Shown here piece by piece: positions 53,801-63,600 of a stretch of 64,000 nt of DNA. Below the pieces are notes generated by a model. The model did no database searches, had not been told where the DNA came from, and saw only the letters and a list, made by a program, of their open reading frames with translations. Origin of the DNA: Membranipora membranacea. Its lineage: Eukaryota; Bryozoa; Gymnolaemata; Cheilostomatida; Membraniporidae. Positions within the stretch are counted from its first letter, which is position 1. Each line of letters opens with the position of its first letter. Position numbers and translations under genes: made by a program. The stretch lies in contig OU612065.1 in assembly GCA_914767715.1 (NCBI GenBank), positions 8,430,001 to 8,494,000 on the forward strand. Reading direction: 5' to 3'.

Positions 53801-56800
53801 TTATATTTTCTCTGAAGTTTGTACTTCTATAGTGGTAATGATGCTCTCAAATTACCATTGCGCCTACAATTAACTCCCAAGAACTTACTGAGATATCTTC
53901 ATGATTTTATGTCTTCTGCTTGACAGTAAGCAGACCCAAATTCGAATGGCAGATGTTAACAGTTAGGAAAGAAGGAAAATAAACCTCATGACATTTTAGA
54001 ATTTTCAAGGTGGATGATTAGCCTTGAGCTGTGACAATAAAGGTCGCGAAATAGGAACCGCTGGGCTCGATCACAAAACATAAGTAGGATTCTCAATGTC
54101 ATACTTTATTTTGTTTATGCATACAATTTGTTACAGAGAGGATACAAAAGGAAAAATAAATCTTAGGTGGAGAAAAAAATGAGGAACAAATGCCTCTATT
54201 TAGTTACCGAGTAGAAAATTTGTTGTTATAACAATAAACAGAGAGAGAGTTCATTGGTTAAAATGACACAGAATGCACTTGGTAGGTTGTTGAGATCAAA
54301 TATGTCATAGTTATAAGTGATTGATCGGAGTCTAAATGTCTTTGGTGCAGCAGTAGTTATTCCCACACGATTTGTAGCCTGCCACCATCTCACCAATCTG
54401 ACAGCTAGGTCGGCACACTCCTTCATGTACTAATACCTTACCTGCTGCCCATACAGCGCCTTCACATGGTCCATCTGTAAAGGTTTTATTAGGTTATTAA
54501 AGAGGGGGTACGGGTCAGATTCACTTTCTCCCGTCCCTATCCAGGTTGATAGATCACCCAATTCAGATTATGTACACGTGCTCCTCCGATTTTGCGCCAA
54601 ATACATCATAACAATTTGTTAACATTTATAAGCAAGAATATGATGTCATATGTAGGACTCTCATAAACAATGCCCTATCAATCAATAATGACTGATTTAC
54701 ATTTAGCGATTTTTCTCAGTAAATATTTAGTATTTTTGAAAATCATTCCTCAACTATATTTGACTCTGCTGATGTAGTTTTGAAACCTAATTTTCTTTTT
54801 TTAGAAGAAAATTAGATGTAAAAAAGTGTAGTAATAAAATAATTTTCAATTCAGTTTATAGTTAAAATACAGTGTCACAATGTGTGTGAAAGCAGGTGCA
54901 CTGCATGATATTGATTTTCTAATGAATTATAAATCAATATATCATTAATCATCATGCTTTACGCTATTAAATATGGCTCAATGTAGCCTGTCTTGACAAG
55001 ACATGCTATGCTCGTGTAATTACCGTGATCTCATAAGTTTTTAGGATTTAATTTTGAGCATAGCAAATTGGTAAAAGTAAGTCTCATAAAAAAAAAAGTT
55101 GGTCCATATTATTACTCCCCGCACAAGTAAATCCTTGTAGATAGACTACCAAGTGTCTACAATTAATGCTGGATCTGAATTACACTCCATCTTTAATAGG
55201 TATTATAAGCATTACAAGGCAAATATTTCATCTGAAATTTCATCCTCGAGGCTGTATACTGATCGATTTACCTACCATATCTATTGTCAAGCGAGGTTAC
55301 TTGAGCTATGTCCACAGCTCGCTGTCCATAGGTGGAGACCAGCCATCGGTAGACATTAGCTGTCACTGTCACACCATTATAATAATGAGGTAGTTTTATC
55401 ACTGGAGGTTGAGATTCTGTAGAGGTAACAGTTGGAAGTGTCTGTCCCATATTTACTAGTACCAATAATGAAGCACATGTTAATATGAGCCTACAAAAGC
55501 GAGAGGGTATTAGCAGAGGGGAAGATACATTGAAAAAGAATACTCAGGATGCATCGGTCTTATAGTTCTCACCAAATTATCTGGTTCATGAAGAGCAGAC
55601 TTATGTGATAACAGACATTTTACTTACCCACTAGACATGTTGGTAGAATGCTGATATGTTTCTTTAGTAGAATGTTTGTGTATTGCGGTTGAGATTTGTT
55701 GCTTACTTTGATGTACCTGTTTTGATGTGGCTTGAAGTTGAGTTTCTCCCTGGCTTTATATCTATCGCAGGCCATGCTGTTTGTTCTCATGGTTGCTGTT
55801 TTTGTTTGCTCAAACGGTTTTTGTTTGGAGCTCACACTTTTGGGTGACCTCTTAGCAGGGTAAACAGCCAGCACTGACATTGGGACCAGAAGACTCAATA
55901 TTTTCGCAGTGCGATAGAGTCCGTTGAATCGCCTTAAAATTTTTGTTTACCCGGTTTTTACACTGATGGCTATTCAACAACACCACTGATAACTCAGGTT
56001 AAACACACATTTTTATCAGTCAATGCTATTTGAAGCTTCATGTCATAGCCGTATCCTATAACTGTTGTTTTGTAAAGGCGAAGAAGTAGGTATATCTTAT
56101 GGATCACCATACTACATAAGCTAAATATGAACCTGGTACATGATATGTCATTGGAAGTTACATCACTATGTCTTGCTACAATATGCCACATATTTTTTCA
56201 ATACTGTATTGGCATCTATATCTATATATATGGTGTACATATCAACCGCTCACAGTTAAGACATATTGTTCCAATTATTTTCCAGTGATCTGGAGTCAGA
56301 GGAGGAGGATGGTGATGAGAGCGATGGTGGGGAGGAGGATGAGAGTGTAGAAGTTAATGCTCCACCAACTAAGAAGAAAAAAAACAAATCTGACATATCT
56401 AATTCCTCCAGTCAACCTTACGCCCATATTCCCTTCACATTCACAAGTAAGAATTATTTTATGCAAACCGATGATAGCCGTTTTAATTTGGCCAAAAATA
56501 AATTGATAAAATAAATTATACCTGCAGAAGTCTTCTGTTTATACTTCACTCATATTTTCACTCGAGAACATAATGTATTTCCCCTTTATGACATGGTATT
56601 ATTTTGTAACCATGGGGTAAATGGAACCCGTCCTCTCATTCTGACAGTCATATTTACTTTTGACAGTTCCGGAAACATTCAGCGCTCTGGCCGAGCTTCT
56701 GGATAAATATGAGTTAGATGAACAGAACGTGGTCATAGAGCGAATGAGGAAGTGTAACCATGCCAGTCTAGCTGAGGGTAACAATCTACATCTCGTGGTA

Positions 56801-59800
56801 AGTCTACATCTACTCACCAATCCGATCTCTAAGTAAACAGCGTTAAGCTTAACACTTACTTTTTTTGCTGTACAATGTTATTTATGTGTGTATTATTATT
56901 TATTTTATTATCATTATTATTATTGTGTACATTATGTACACTGTTGTGTGATATAATAAATGAATCTTGTTGAGTTATGATGATAACTTCTTATTAACAG
57001 AGGCTGTATGGCTTTCTACTGGAGTATTTTGGCGACTTGGCTCTGCGGAACCCAGTTCCTATAGTCATGTTAGATAGACTGACTGTACACTTATATGACA
57101 TAGCTAAACAGTTTCCTCAGCTGACCTGCAAGCACAGTAAACATATAATCACTGAGAGACAGAAACTTTTCTCTCTCTACTGCCAGAGTAAAGGTGGTAG
57201 AGGGGTGTGGCCTTTTCTTGATTTGGTAAGTAAGATTGCAATGTGAGTGTGACCAAGGAGTTAAAGATTGTCTTTAACTCTTTGGTGTGACACATGCTCT
57301 GTAGTTTTATCAATACTGTCTGTCCTAGTGTAAAGACATCCTTGTCTAATTCTATGTCAGCTTGTGCACAACTTCATTGCTCATCTTTTACAACATTGGT
57401 ATTTCTATTTGCTGTAAATAAATCATGTTACATATTGTTATTTCTCTTGCAGCTGATGTATTTTAAGTTACTGTCATGTATATACCCGACGTCAGATTTC
57501 AGACATGAGGTTACCACTCCCGCCATGTTATTCGCCTCTCAGATATACAGCAGCTGTGCAGTGACTAACCACAGAGATGTGGCTGTGGGCCTTATGCTGA
57601 CCACTGTGATGGCCGAGGTGAGAAATACATAATGTTTGTTAGGTTGATATGGATTCATGTAAACAGAACAGCAATTTGGTGAAAATCCTAGATTGACTTT
57701 TGTCTGGGCAAAAATCAAGTGTAGGCTCTATAAGTGGTAGTTAGTCTCGTGACGACACGACCTGTGTCAGCCTGTGAATTACATCATTGTTATCTGAGAT
57801 TTCAGGAAAAAGGCAAGGCCATACAACATCCTAATAATGTAAACAGTATAAGGTAGCAGGAAGGAACCTTGGCGTCTAGAATGATACGGATCACATCCTT
57901 GTTCCTCAGCCATGATGTGGCATCCTTGTGTAAGCTTGTCACGTTTTTGCCAAACATAAGTCATGTACACTATACTTTCCCCCGTTATACTTGTTCTGGT
58001 TTGTTTCAGTATGTGTCCTTCTCCAAAGCTGTTATGCCGGAGTGTATCAACTTCCTATCAGCATTATTATACACTGCCTCCTCAACTGACTCCAAACCCA
58101 GTAAAGGTAAACTATTGCCCTACTTTACTGTGGTATGATATACGACATGTGAGTGTTCATCTCATAGACTGTGTTTTGTCTATGATGCCAATTAAGATGT
58201 GTACCTGATCATCATCCTCAAACTCTTGGAACAAATCCTATTTCATAAATCTTACTAGTATTGTGAAAGGACTGAGTCATGATATATAAGTGGCTATGAA
58301 TGTGTTTAATACATGGATGTTATCAATGTTTCCTTCTCTCTATTATTGCAGTGAATGTGGCCACGACGACCTGCCGGGCCAACCTACTCAAATGTAAAGC
58401 ATGTGGAATTGATCTGAGGTGGGTAGTAGTTATTAATAAGTACAGCTACAGGCTGAATCTCGAAAGTAATAGGAGTTCTAACCATAGACTTAATAATGAT
58501 AATAAAATAAATAATAAACCTAGACAGGACACCATCCATATACAGCTGAAGTGAGTCACTTAATTGTGGGGCGACGTAACGTCATTGGAAGGTGTAGAAG
58601 CAATGATGCTATCATTGATTTACTGTCCATAATCCAGTTTTTTGTTCAAAACTCAATCAATTTTGATAGGATTTTGCATTTGAATATTGCTTTACGATCA
58701 GCAGCATCTTGTTATCAACTTGATGCTATTTCTTCTTCAAAAAAATTTGTTTGCCTAAAATTAGGATCAAACTGTTCAGGACAAGCTGCAAAATTGATCG
58801 CGTCATCGACAAAAAACCTGGATTTTGGACAGTAAATCAATGATAGCTTCTTTGCTTCCACACCTTCCAATGCCGTTATGTCGTCCACAATTAAATGCCT
58901 CAATGCTAATGCATGCTCGCTCCATATAGTGTCCTGTCTATGTTCTAACAGTTCAAACAATATAGCATCAGTAGTTATGCTCTCTGTACTAAAGAGAGGA
59001 CAACTACAGAAGGCATTCACTGGTTTATATATATTGGGTAGACAGTAAACATCTAGTACTGAGTACAGCACTAAGCTTCACCATCCACCTCCTACCTTTT
59101 TATCAAAACTTTGGATATAACATACAGTGGTGACACAAGTTATGTCTCTCTTCAAACAGGAGAATTACGACTAATAATGCACTCTATCTGGTTATAGGTC
59201 TAAAGATATAAAACCCTTCAACCTGAATCAGGTGATAGCTCGTGGAGTTGGTAACTCCATATATAACACAGATGAGTTTATTCTCACCGCATTACAAACT
59301 GCTGCAGTGCTTCTTAAGAAATTCATAAGCTTCTACACAGACACTCCAGCCGCTGCTGCGCTGTTTAGTCATGCGAGGTCAGCGGTGGATCAAATCAGTA
59401 CTGAAGATTACCCTCAATCTCTGCAGGTAAAACAACTCATTATTTTCTTTTTGCTTGTCTACTCTTGTATATGTAATACCTGATCACTTGGATCTCAAAA
59501 GATGTACTTTTCATCCATGTGTTTTCTGCTACTAAAAACAAAGTCAAGAATGTCATGTTGACATTCTGATGCAGAAGTCTTCAAGTATAGACCATTGTAT
59601 CTTCTATTAACTGCAAAGATGTTATGTGTGAATGATGAGGAACAACACAAGCCATTCTCACAAATCATTTCTCTGTTTGACAGGCACAACTCGATGATCT
59701 GGAAGAGAGCTTAGGAAATGTAGGGCCGACTAACTTGGGATTTGTATGTAGAGAAAAGAAAAAACCCAAAGTACTCCGTCTGTATGAACCTGACATCGAG

Positions 59801-60694
59801 GATGAGTAAGTCCATAAGTCATTTGACCACTTGCAGCAGACCTTGCATCGCTGTGCAGCATAATTTTGGGAAAAATTGCGTTGGATGAAAGTTTCTGAAA
59901 AAAACTGAGCTGATCCGATGGACACATTGATACGTTTATTGTGGTTGGCCAGTTAAGTGCTCACTGGCTAGACAAGGATAGATTTGTTTGTGGAAAAGGA
60001 CTTTGAACTAAGCTTCAAAAACAGAGTTACAATGGGTATGCAAAAATAACACACAACTTTGAATGATAGGTAATTTGGATTTGTCTCTGATACAAACGAT
60101 CACATAGATGGAATGAAGAAGGGAAAATTAAAGAAAGAATATTTCGATAAGGAGCACCAACAATTCTTTTTTCTATGATAATTGAAGTTTCGAGGCAGGG
60201 AAGAAGAAGGTGCCGAAGGACAAAGTAGCTGCTGAGAAACAGAAACTGAAACAGCAGTACAAGAAAGAACTTAAGTCTACTATCAGAGAAGTAAAGAAGG
60301 ACAGAGCATTCATAGCAGAGCAGAAGATTAAAGAGCGCATCAAGAGGTATATCAGCTGAAATTCTGATTGATTGATGACAGAAGTCATTATTTGGCGGTG
60401 TCTGTGATTCCTAGCTGTTTCATCAAATTTGGTTTCCGAGCCTATCCTTTTTTGGTGATGTTGGAAACTCAGTCTATGAGCGATTAGAGTTGGTCTCATG
60501 ATATACCCTGCATTGCCTCTTAACACATTTCATGCTTCCTGCTCTGACCGTATTATAATAATGATTTTAGGGATGCTGAGAGACAGAAAAAGACGAACTT
60601 GATTCTTGCTGACCTGCAGGGTCAGCAACATGACGTCAACATGCATAAGAAAATGACAAATCCTACCCAGCGTCAGCGTAGTCACAAACATTAA
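44887..60694 (+). CDS. NOP14: Nucleolar protein 14, ribosome small-subunit assembly
   Basis: Nop14 is a component of the small-subunit processome, needed for pre-18S rRNA processing and 40S export, acting in the nucleolus with Noc4, Emg1 and Enp1. Eighteen exons: 44887-45102, 45773-46070, 46213-46340, 46543-46644, 46857-46997, 47611-47684, 47908-48032, 48194-48284, 56286-56446, 56667-56797, 57001-57225, 57453-57617, 58010-58106, 58352-58418, 59198-59426, 59684-59805, 60188-60346, 60571-60694. They join in frame to 884 residues (human 857). Landmarks are a basic N terminus (NPFEIKINKQKHKIIGK, KGVPGVSRSRAIKK), the GRFAAEGKKRHGRGSVFNI block, FGGGMLQKK, DLDDGMDYGSFGEEEEF, a very acidic stretch across exons 7-9, a helical-repeat core, and a lysine-rich C-terminal tail. 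Intron 8 (48285-56285) is about 8 kb and hosts five antisense defensin-like genes; intron 14 holds an inverted duplication. An AATAAA at 60693-60698 overlaps the stop codon. Confidence 0.95.
45277..45344. repeat. 68-bp palindrome with poly-C centre in NOP14 intron 1
   Basis: GCCCATGTTCAGTATCAACC at the left is matched in reverse complement at the right by GGTTGATACTGGACATGGGC, and the centre is a run of C followed by GGGTGGGGG. Almost the whole 68 bp can fold back. It resembles a miniature fold-back transposon, or two element ends fused after loss of the middle. Confidence 0.8.
49262..49900 (-). CDS. Beta-defensin-like secreted peptide E
   Basis: Likely antimicrobial peptide precursor, secreted. 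Three exons on the minus strand: 49900-49887 (14 nt, phase 2), 49706-49633 (phase 1) and 49392-49262, giving 72 residues. Residues 1-24 form a clear signal peptide (basic start, then LAVLLVLMAV and a small-residue cleavage site near Ser23-Ala24). The mature part has six cysteines at 33, 42, 46, 60, 67 and 68, i.e. C-x8-C-x3-C-x13-C-x6-CC. That is inside the spacing range of beta-defensins and of the C-terminal domain of big defensins. Net charge of the mature part is about +5. There is no hydrophobic big-defensin N-terminal domain. It is last in transcription order in the five-gene row inside NOP14 intron 8. Splice sites are GTGAGT, GTAAGT and good CAG acceptors. Antimicrobial function is inferred from the family only. 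Confidence 0.82.
50439..50962 (-). CDS. Beta-defensin-like secreted peptide D
   Basis: Three exons on the minus strand: 50962-50949 (14 nt, phase 2), 50747-50692 (phase 1) and 50566-50439, giving 65 residues. A signal peptide covers about residues 1-24 (SLIPVFLLTLTSLV). Cys25 follows almost at once, so the mature peptide begins at or next to the first cysteine. Cysteines are at 25, 34, 38, 53, 59 and 60: C-x8-C-x3-C-x14-C-x5-CC, a beta-defensin-like order. The mature part is strongly basic (about +5, with RRH and FR near cysteines 2-3). Exon 1 needs a GC-AG intron (donor AAG|GCAAGT), otherwise matching donor consensus very well; it was chosen because the resulting 14-nt exon has the same length and phase as in the neighbours. 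Head-to-tail between genes C and E. Confidence 0.8.
51644..52191 (-). CDS. Diverged defensin-like peptide C, five cysteines
   Basis: Three exons on the minus strand: 52191-52178 (14 nt, phase 2), 52049-51991 (phase 1) and 51741-51644, giving only 56 residues. The signal peptide spans about 1-22 (YLMDVCLLVLAV). The mature part has cysteines at 31, 35, 48, 54 and 55: C-x3-C-x12-C-x5-CC. These match cysteines 2 to 6 of the neighbours; the first cysteine is missing, and the signal-peptide Cys11 is not a plausible substitute. Net charge is near neutral plus two histidines. Exon lengths, phases and splice sites (GTGAGT, GTAAAT, GCAG acceptors) are as in the other members and the frame is open to a proper stop, so it may be functional with an altered fold, or an early pseudogene. 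Confidence 0.68.
53076..53902 (-). CDS. Beta-defensin-like secreted peptide B
   Basis: Three exons on the minus strand: 53902-53889 (14 nt, phase 2, donor GTAAGT), 53502-53426 (phase 1, donor GTACGT) and 53188-53076, giving 67 residues. Residues 1-24 are a textbook signal peptide (ALAVFLMLVLAVAA, small residues at the cleavage site). A short linker with KEAR at 25-28 precedes the cysteines at 33, 37, 41, 53, 59 and 60: C-x3-C-x3-C-x11-C-x5-CC. The first spacing is shorter than in usual beta-defensins. The loop before cysteine 4 is aromatic (Trp47, Trp49, Phe50, Phe52). Net charge is only about +1. It is second in transcription order, directly downstream of the big-defensin gene, and shares its exon phases. 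The role as a host-defence peptide is inferred. Confidence 0.78.
54332..55638 (-). CDS. Big defensin A, nested in NOP14 intron 8
   Basis: Big defensins are two-domain antimicrobial peptides with a hydrophobic N-terminal domain and a beta-defensin-like C-terminal domain. Three exons on the minus strand: 55638-55628 (11 nt, phase 2), 55490-55276 (phase 1) and 54474-54332, giving 122 residues. Signal peptide about 1-20 (GLILTCASLLVLV), short propeptide, then residues 37-73 with the family pattern LP.(Y).G.TV.A.V...LV..YG..A (LPHYYNGVTVTANV, WLVSTYGQRAV, ending DN). The C-terminal domain has cysteines 79, 96, 100, 112, 117 and 118; the blocks GVCRPSC and SCGNNYCC closely match mollusc big defensins as I know them. 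Spacing C-x16-C-x3-C-x11-C-x4-CC departs from the usual x6 first loop. The intron between the two domains is phase 1. The C-terminal part is about neutral in charge. First in transcription order in the cluster. Confidence 0.85.
58561..58893. repeat. Inverted duplication in NOP14 intron 14
   Basis: The 77-bp arm 58561-58637 (TAATTGTGGGGCGACGTAAC ... TGTCCATAATCCAG) is matched in reverse complement by 58818-58893 with only about ten differences, around a spacer of about 180 bp. Weaker similarity continues inward (TTTTTTGT, ATCAATTTTG). Open frames run through the structure on both strands (plus 58551-58835, minus 59071-58715) but resemble no known family. It is likely a fold-back of an unknown mobile or retrocopied sequence. 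Confidence 0.75.
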
Positions 60695-63600
60695 TAAATA
60701 TGATATCACAGCACCCGCACCCAATCTGGTTTTACTATGCGCAAATTTTTCTACTGCAATGATTGACTAAGCTGGGCGAAGCATTTAGCAAATTTAATGG
60801 TTGTAAATGACAATGAAGTGCAGAATCTGTGAGGTTGTTATGGCACTGAAGTGAGCTATCAACATTGAAGACATATTGCGAGAAAATTCTTAAAGATGAT
60901 AATACATATTATGACATATTACACTGAGTAATCATGGTTTTTGATAAAAAATAGTAATAAATGTGAAATGCTATAACATAGAGCATTGATGTGATTGGTG
61001 AGCAACAATACTATCTGTGTTAATTTACAGTTTTACTTTTGGTCTCATAGTATCAAAAATAATAAGTGGGTTTCAGGCTAGCTTGTGTGTGTTTTCAGCA
61101 TGCCTTTTAGTTTATAGCTCACCTGTGATCTGTGCAAAGGTTTAGTTATGAAGTTCTATAGTTTGAAACACCTACTCTGATCTAAGTAAACGTCCAGATG
61201 TACTTGATGCTCCACAACACAAAAATCAGGCTATAGACCAAAAAGAAGTTTTTGCAAATTGATAAATTATTATCAGGTAACTCACTCGTAATGACATCAA
61301 TTATTTTGTAGCATAATGATAGATTGTCTTCTAGTAAACCCTAGCATTTGCGTTTTAGCGTTTTTTTTCCCCAATAGGAAGTAGGTTAGTGTTAAACATA
61401 TATGAGGAAAATTAACTCCAGTATTTAAAATACTTACATGGAGGAAGTCATCTATTTTGGATCGCCCACTGCCAATCCCTAAGGTGCCAAAAATATGCCA
61501 ATCTCTCGGGTGCCAAAAATAATAATGGGTTTAATTGGTGAATCAGGAATATATAGTCGTGATTGTGTAGCGAGGTAGTCGTTGTCACTGTGTATGAGCG
61601 TAATTTAATTTTCCCCGGACAATTACCCAATCCTTAGAGTACCCAGAAAAATAGATGAAATAGTACAAATACCTTAGCTTTCAAAAAAAATAAATTAACC
61701 CTTGTGGGCACAACTGTAACCGATCAAAACAGGGTGCCTGATCATTTATCGCTTGGCAGAAGTTGGGTCTTGTTTTTGCGGCAATTGCCTTGATTTTTTG
61801 TATTTTGTCTTGTCAGCCAAAGAATTCCATTCAATTCACTAATTTCCCTGTCTCACCTTCATTACTCGGCCATATGTGCCTAATTATTTTGGGATAATTG
61901 TTCTTTTAAGGTCCCGTGAGGCTGGAAAACCTCTCATTTCTCTTAGAAGAGTTTTGAACGCTAGCCAATTGAAGTTGTTCTCGGCTTGTTTAAGGTAACA
62001 ATTCTTACTCATCAATATTACATACAATTAAATACATCAACGTGACAAGTATTCAAATTTTTAATATTTAAGAGTTATCCTCTCTAGGAGGTTTTTCTCC
62101 TCGCAAAACCAGAGGTTAACACCAAAAGGCATTTTCCTTTATCATAATGATACTGACATAAAATATCATATTACTGTCAGTGCCTTGTCTTGGCATGGCG
62201 ATCCGACGCTCTCATACTCAGTTTTAGAGCATGAATGATCAAATTAATAGATGGATAATGCTATTGAAAAACGATACAGGATTTTAATTAAATATCATGG
62301 GGAAAAAACTTGCATCGGGATCAAAATATGATACATATGCGCGATTGGTAAATGAGCTTGACAGATCAATGTTTTGAATAGCCTATGTTTTGTGTCATAT
62401 CATTGAATACCACAAGAATGAGGAAAATTCAGTCGTCCTTGCCTTGATGTGACAGCAAAGGTCAAACTAATATAATCAGGTATTATTTTCTTTACTTGTT
62501 TTCAAAACCTGGCTATCATCACAACCAGGTTGCCGGTCATTACCTTACTAAGCACTGAGAAGTGGTGACTACCTTTTGGACTTTGCAGTTAGTTCATACA
62601 ACGTAAGCTGTATTACGCTAGCAAATCACCTCAGTCTAGATGAAAATGCTGACAAAATCATCTAGGGGATTGGGGTATTTAAGTTCGTTTTTACTTCATT
62701 CAGTATTTAGAGAGGGAGGACCAATTCATTGGCATTTAGGGAGATGGGGTTGGAGGGATTTTATTCAAGATCTACTTATCAATTTGTTTTTCATTCTTGA
62801 TCGATCTGATATGTTACTTATATGTGATCGATATGTTCATAGGCAGTTTTACTTGTGTTATTTGAGCGTGTAAAAGATGACTTAATGTACATGATTGAAA
62901 AGTAAATTCTCAAGGAAATCTGTCGTTGTTGAAAAGCTCATGCTTATTTTTGGGGATAAACTGCATGGTCAGATTTTACGAACTTGGGCCTAGTCTGTTC
63001 CTAAAACAAACAATGAATGGCTTTGTTTAACAGCTTAAGATTGCTAATCCTGACTTTAATAGGTTTATTATTTCAACTCTCTTGCATTATTCTTATATTT
63101 ATTCTAATTTTCGGCTCTTTTCAGACCTCACCTCATTGAAAAGGCTATTATAACCTATGGTTTAATTTTTGTTCATTTGTATAGGGTTTTAAAAGTAAAT
63201 ACATTTACTGGTAGGGACTAAAGAGGAAGCTGTGACAAGCGCAACAGGTACACTTTGAGCGCTGCTGCTGCTGGATATTGTCAGAGGGATACGACTTTTC
63301 TCTTTCCTGGGTATAATCACTCTTAAAAGGTAAAATGTCTAACCCATAATAATCGATAGATTGATTTGTAATTCTATACATACATTGTCATGGCAAGGAT
63401 GATAGAAATTGTATGCCAGGATAGCTCTCAATTAGGTCCTAGAAATAAAATTACTTTTGTGAAAAACCTATACTGTTAATTGTGACAGTGTCTTGGCCTG
63501 AAGCTAGATGAATGAGCACTGCCAAGGATATCCTTGGATTTGGGTTTAAAATAATACTGCCAAGTAGTTTGTGATGTTGATCAGCTAATTGGTAGCAACT

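Noticed and set aside
54416-54441. A 21-nt in-frame GT...AG segment in gene A exon 3 whose removal would shorten the Cys1-Cys2 loop
   Set aside because: Far below any accepted animal intron length; the uninterrupted exon is open and was kept. The donor-like half is reported as a finding.
55620-55898. A 92-codon minus-strand frame overlapping exon 1 of gene A
   Set aside because: It reads in a different frame from the defensin start and has no domain or signal peptide; likely 5' UTR or upstream shadow.
62640-62873. 77-codon plus-strand frame MKMLTKSSRGLGYL...
   Set aside because: Hydrophobic in places but with no recognisable family, splice context or convincing signal peptide; not called as a gene.
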